Below, piece after piece: positions 60,547-64,000 of a stretch of DNA of 64,000 nucleotides (its first letter is position 1; each line of letters begins with the position of its first letter). Origin of the DNA: Marinimicrobium sp. C6131 (GTDB lineage: Bacteria; Pseudomonadota; Gammaproteobacteria; Pseudomonadales; Cellvibrionaceae). The notes beneath the pieces were generated by a model. That model saw only the letters and a list, made by a program, of their open reading frames with translations. It was not told where the DNA came from and ran no database searches. The position numbers and the translations under genes are program-made. The stretch lies in NCBI RefSeq assembly GCF_026153455.1, contig NZ_CP110629.1:2046001-2110000 (forward strand), read 5' to 3'.

Positions 60547-61131
60547 ATGGACACGCCCCTACAGATGATTGTCGGCCTGGGTAATCCGGGCACCGAATAC
60601 GACCGGACACGCCACAACGCCGGTGCCGACTTTGTCACCGAGCTGGCCTACCGCACCGGCGCGACCCTTACTCCCGAGAGCAAGTTTCACGGCTTGACCG
60701 CCCGCATCACCCTGGACGGGCAAGACCTGCGCCTGCTGATTCCCACCACCTTCATGAACCGCAGCGGTCAGGCCATCAGCGCCATGGCGCAATTTTTCAA
60801 GATTCCGCCCGAGGCCATTCTGGTGGCCCACGACGAGCTGGACCTGCCCCCCGGCACCGCCCGCCTGAAACACGGTGGCGGCCACGGCGGCCACAACGGC
60901 CTGCGCGATACCATCAAGGCGCTGGGCAACAACAAAGACTTCAATCGTCTGCGCCTGGGCATCGGCCACCCGGGGTCCGCCTCGCAAGTGGTGGGCTTTG
61001 TGCTGAAGAAAGCGCCCACCAGCGAACAGCAGGCGCTTCACGATGCCATTGACCGGGCCATCGATGTGCTGCCGCTCGCCGCGAAGGGCGAGTGGGCCAA
61101 GGCGATGAATCAGTTGCACACCAGAGTGTAA
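60547..61131 (+). CDS. pth: Peptidyl-tRNA hydrolase
   Basis: A 194-aa enzyme recycling peptidyl-tRNA. The signature QMIVGLGNPGTEYDRTRHNAGADFV contains the catalytic His, and TFMNRSGQAISAM and AHDELDLPPGTARLKHGGGHGGHNGLRD follow. The start ATG has GAAAGGTGA upstream. ychF, its usual companion, is not next; a GH32 gene on the other strand follows after a REP-like palindrome. Confidence 0.97.
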   Translation: MDTPLQMIVGLGNPGTEYDRTRHNAGADFVTELAYRTGATLTPESKFHGLTARITLDGQDLRLLIPTTFMNRSGQAISAMAQFFKIPPEAILVAHDELDLPPGTARLKHGGGHGGHNGLRDTIKALGNNKDFNRLRLGIGHPGSASQVVGFVLKKAPTSEQQALHDAIDRAIDVLPLAAKGEWAKAMNQLHTRV

Positions 61132-61148
61132 CCAGTGCCTCAAGTTTG

Positions 61149-61204
61149 GGTAACGGCGGATCGGTCCGACGCATCGGAGCGCGTAGCGTGCATCCGCCGT
61201 TACC
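61149..61204. repeat. REP-like palindrome, copy 3
   Basis: GGTAACGGCGGAT (61149-61161) and ATCCGCCGTTACC (61192-61204) are exact 13-bp reverse complements, with an inner loop GGTCCGACGCATCGG and GCGTAGCGTGC. The arms equal those of copy 1. It lies between the convergent pth and GH32 genes and can act as a transcript-end hairpin. Confidence 0.75.
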
Positions 61205-61219
61205 ACGTAACGCCTCAAC

Positions 61220-64000
61220 CTACTCGGGGACGACAGGCGCACGGATGTAATCCAGATTCAGGTGGCCCCACCCTCCCGTGGAGTTGTCCACCGCTTTCAG
61301 ATACACCGGCCGGCCCACCGAATCGCGGCCATTCAACTGCTTTTCAACCAGCGTCTCGCTGTCGTTACCGGTGACCCGATCCAGTTCAATATCGAACTCC
61401 GCATCCATCAGCGCCAGATACTGGTTGTTGATGTCCGCACCACCGCTGATCAACACATCAATCAGCCCATCGCCGGACAGAGTGAAAGTGTCCGAGTGCA
61501 GCTCGCCGGTCAGGTCATCGCCTCCATCCTTGAACCCCCAGAGGTGATAGCTCCCTTCACGGTCAAAGCTGTAACACTCGACCCAATAGCAGGCGTCATC
61601 ACTGACATCCGCGACGGAGAACGCATCGCCGTAAGCCGTCCAGCCGGTCAGGTCGCCGCTCTCAAAATCGAACACTCGTACGTCCACTGGCAGAGCCGCT
61701 GGCGCCGGTCGAGCCAGAGGGATCTGTACCGCATCCAGATTCAGATGCCCCCAGCCACCGGTCGCATCGTCCACGGCCTTCAGGTAACAGCTCTGGCCCA
61801 CGCAGGCCGAACCGTCGAGCTCCCGGTAACTCAGTGCCTCGCTGTCGGTGCCAGTCACCCGGTCCAACTCCAGCCCGGAGTCCCCGTCGATCAGGGCCAC
61901 ATAGAGATTGTTGAGGTTATCGCCGCCGCCCACCAGCAGTCCTATGGTACCGTCACCGCCCAACTCAAACGTCGGGGATTGCAACTCACCGAGCTGATCG
62001 TCCCCACCGTCTTTGAATCCCCACACGTGGAAGTTTCCGTTGCGCTCGAAGGGATAGCACTCAACCCAGTAACAACTGTCATCCGCAACATCCAGCGAAG
62101 AGAACGCATCGCCGGTCGGCGTCCAGCCGTTGAGATCGCCCTCAAAGTCATACATGAGGCCGTCATTGTCGGATCCCTGCAGGGGAAAGGCCTGCACGGA
62201 GGTAAACGTCGTGGTGCCGCCGTCGGCGATCAGACCAACCTGAGTGCTGTCGGTCCGGGAGGGATAAATCCGGTGATGAAAAGCAGCCTTGTCATTGATG
62301 AACACCGCGATCACCGAGTGATCAATGTACACCCTGAAGGACTCCGGTTTTCCGAAAGCGGCCTCGTCGTAGCTGCCAACGTAAACACCGCTTTCTTCCA
62401 GCCCGGTGTACTGGCTCATACTGCTCTTATCAATGATCACGTCGTCCCCATCATAGTAGATGCGGGTAACCTCCTGCATATTCGGCGAGGCGGCAACGTA
62501 AAACCCGTATTGATTGCCGGTGTTGCCGGGATCCACCTCAATCAACAGTTCAGCCTGAGCGCTGCCGAAATCCAGGTCCGTATCCGCACTGATGGACAGA
62601 TTCCCGGCCAGGTTACGGGCATCGTGGGTTCTCAGGCTCTCAAGCCCCGGGTAAGGGCGCTGCCCCAGGGTTTCACCATCGTCAAGCAGGCGCCACTCCA
62701 CCGGCAGGCTGAAGGTGTGAGCCCAACCCAGATCGTTCTGCATCTGGGAATTGGTCCGCTCATCCACGATGCCGATGGCCACCAGTTGACCATTGCGGCG
62801 GGCAATGGTCGGTGAAAGATGACCGTGCAGTACATCCAGATTTTTGGGTTGATCATAATCGGGAACAAACTGGCCTACCCCCTGGCCATCCACCTGCCAG
62901 GTTCCCGTCCAGTATTTGCTGCGGATGAACGGCGCGTTGTTTTTCTGCATGCTTCCGCCAATGGGAGACACGACCAGCACGTATTTATCCACCCCATTCA
63001 CGGTCCCCAGATACTCGAAAACCGGCATTTCCCAGATGGCGGAACCGGGGTCCATGGTGTCGTAGGGGATGGACGTAAAACCGGCCGATGATCGCTCCCA
63101 ATAGCCATCGCCAAGGTGCGTCGTATGGTAGTACTCGAGGCCACCGCCATTTTGCGTGGCCGCACCAATGATCATGTGCCACCGGCCATCCGAATGCCAC
63201 ACGTAGGGGTCCCGCAGGTCCAGAACATTGCCCGGGTTGGGGTCATTTTTGTCGATGATCCCACCGTACTGGGTCCACCGCTCCAGATTCCCGTCATTGC
63301 TGGTGGCCCAGGCCACACCGGGATTGAAATCACCGTCGTAGTTCACGGTAGTGTAGAAGGCATGCGCCCAACCATTGTCCATCACCACATCGCCGGACCA
63401 GATACCCTTGGACCCCAGACCCGACTGACCGCCGGTATTCTCCTTTGGATAGAGGGCATCTTTGGTGTTGGTCCAGTTCACCAGATCGTCGGAGAACATA
63501 TGCCCCCAGTGCATCATCCATTTATAGGGACCATTGGGTGTGCGCTGATAGAACATATGAAAGCGACCATCGTGCTCCACCAGGCCGTGGGGTTCATTGG
63601 TCCAGTTGGCGGGTGGCAGTGCATGGTATCGGGGACGCAGATGATCATCGGCGAAGCGGGTATCCGGCACCACAATGGCACTCTGCCAGGGCGTAAACCG
63701 ATGCGCTTCGTACCGGTTCTTCAGCTCCGCCTGAGAGACCGCCACATCTTCGATGGCCGTTTCATCGTAGGCGGCGCTGATGGCGTTCACTTCAAACACC
63801 CCAAAGGAAATCTGCGGGTTGCTGCTTCGGCCAACCACCAGCTCGCCGTTGGTGGGCAGTTGAATGTCGGTCGCCGGAAAGCTCTGGGACACCTGCTCTA
63901 CGCCATTGATATACAACGTAACGGTGCCCGCATTGACGGTGGCCGCCACGTGGGTCCAGGCATACAGAGGGAAAGGCTCCGGGGCGAACACCGTCCGCGC
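61220..64000 (-). CDS. GH32 fructan hydrolase with LamG-like and tandem C-terminal modules, 5' end missing
   Basis: The frame is open through the right edge, so the N-terminus is outside; at least 926 residues are present. Counting from the GTG at 63991, residues ~1-95 are a LamG/concanavalin-like module (HVAATVNAGTVTLYINGVE). The five-blade GH32 domain is at about 118-440 and the GH32 beta-sandwich at about 450-610. Two homologous ~150-aa modules follow (about 617-765 and 770-920), each with DxxCYWVECYxF, WGFKDGGDD and TGGWGHLNLD. GH32 motifs are NWTNEPHGLVEHDGRFHMFYQ (nucleophile region; Glu where most have Asp), RDPYVWHSDGRWHM and IWEMPVFEYLG (acid/base Glu). It probably attacks levan, inulin or another fructan outside the cell. 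Confidence 0.85.
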   Translation of the reverse strand, partial: ARTVFAPEPFPLYAWTHVAATVNAGTVTLYINGVEQVSQSFPATDIQLPTNGELVVGRSSNPQISFGVFEVNAISAAYDETAIEDVAVSQAELKNRYEAHRFTPWQSAIVVPDTRFADDHLRPRYHALPPANWTNEPHGLVEHDGRFHMFYQRTPNGPYKWMMHWGHMFSDDLVNWTNTKDALYPKENTGGQSGLGSKGIWSGDVVMDNGWAHAFYTTVNYDGDFNPGVAWATSNDGNLERWTQYGGIIDKNDPNPGNVLDLRDPYVWHSDGRWHMIIGAATQNGGGLEYYHTTHLGDGYWERSSAGFTSIPYDTMDPGSAIWEMPVFEYLGTVNGVDKYVLVVSPIGGSMQKNNAPFIRSKYWTGTWQVDGQGVGQFVPDYDQPKNLDVLHGHLSPTIARRNGQLVAIGIVDERTNSQMQNDLGWAHTFSLPVEWRLLDDGETLGQRPYPGLESLRTHDARNLAGNLSISADTDLDFGSAQAELLIEVDPGNTGNQYGFYVAASPNMQEVTRIYYDGDDVIIDKSSMSQYTGLEESGVYVGSYDEAAFGKPESFRVYIDHSVIAVFINDKAAFHHRIYPSRTDSTQVGLIADGGTTTFTSVQAFPLQGSDNDGLMYDFEGDLNGWTPTGDAFSSLDVADDSCYWVECYPFERNGNFHVWGFKDGGDDQLGELQSPTFELGGDGTIGLLVGGGDNLNNLYVALIDGDSGLELDRVTGTDSEALSYRELDGSACVGQSCYLKAVDDATGGWGHLNLDAVQIPLARPAPAALPVDVRVFDFESGDLTGWTAYGDAFSVADVSDDACYWVECYSFDREGSYHLWGFKDGGDDLTGELHSDTFTLSGDGLIDVLISGGADINNQYLALMDAEFDIELDRVTGNDSETLVEKQLNGRDSVGRPVYLKAVDNSTGGWGHLNLDYIRAPVVPE

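Overview
The window is GC-rich chromosomal DNA of a gammaproteobacterium, most likely a polysaccharide-degrading marine or soil member of the Cellvibrionales (Cellvibrio, Saccharophagus or Marinimicrobium-like). This placement is inferred from three things: gene orders shared with Pseudomonas (dksA-gluQ-cbrA-cbrB-pcnB-folK-panB; ispE-tRNA-Gln-prs-rplY-pth; hemA-prfA-prmC), outer-membrane lipoproteins with Ser-rich or Pro/Glu-rich linkers, and scattered carbohydrate-active enzymes (PL9, PL10, a CE12-type esterase, an alpha/beta esterase, GH32). No species can be named from the sequence alone.

Layout. 1-9.5 kb: end of cydB, a PL9-type pectate lyase lipoprotein, a Ycf46-like AAA ATPase, a hot-dog protein, then the leftward rplU-rpmA-obgE-proB group interrupted by two long hairpin repeats, and an esterase pair. 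9.6-25.5 kb: leuS-lptE-holA, two paralogous surface lipoproteins sharing a 37-bp upstream element, an RND-type exporter, an FHA protein, ppa, and a leftward M15 peptidase-LplT-like-cysE operon. 25.7-30.6 kb: a TfoX-C protein, a cNMP-domain protein, a strong sigma70 promoter overlapped by a near-consensus Fur box that appears to drive a small RNA, htpX, a DegS-like protease, sfsA and dksA. 30.6-43.3 kb: gluQ, a cbrX-like small ORF, cbrA, cbrB, then a candidate CrcZ small RNA with a sigma54 promoter and an array of GTTAC/GTAAC sites, followed by pcnB, folK, a deoxynucleoside kinase, panB, a PL10 pectate lyase and an oxidoreductase. 43.4-46.7 kb: an AT-rich 3.2-kb island between a repeat of the tRNA-Pro 3' end and the intact tRNA-Pro gene. 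46.9-64 kb: housekeeping genes (mrcB, adenosine kinase, moeB-prmC-prfA-hemA, a TPR lipoprotein-lolB-ispE, tRNA-Gln, prs, rplY, pth) and a GH32 enzyme cut by the right edge.

How it works together. The most striking system is the complete CbrA/CbrB/CrcZ-type carbon catabolite module. It comprises a transporter-fused sensor kinase, its sigma54 activator, activator-type sites, a -24/-12 promoter, and a roughly 410-nt A-rich RNA carrying many AAYAAYAA Hfq-type motifs and ending at a UUCG-loop terminator. In Pseudomonas such an RNA sequesters Hfq/Crc and relieves catabolite repression; here it would plausibly govern use of plant polysaccharides. A second regulatory RNA candidate is the Fur-box transcript upstream of htpX. 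The tRNA-Pro island carries a DUF2971 protein, a two-TM protein and an XRE-type regulator, a possible defence or toxin cargo, plus a decayed excisionase and no integrase.
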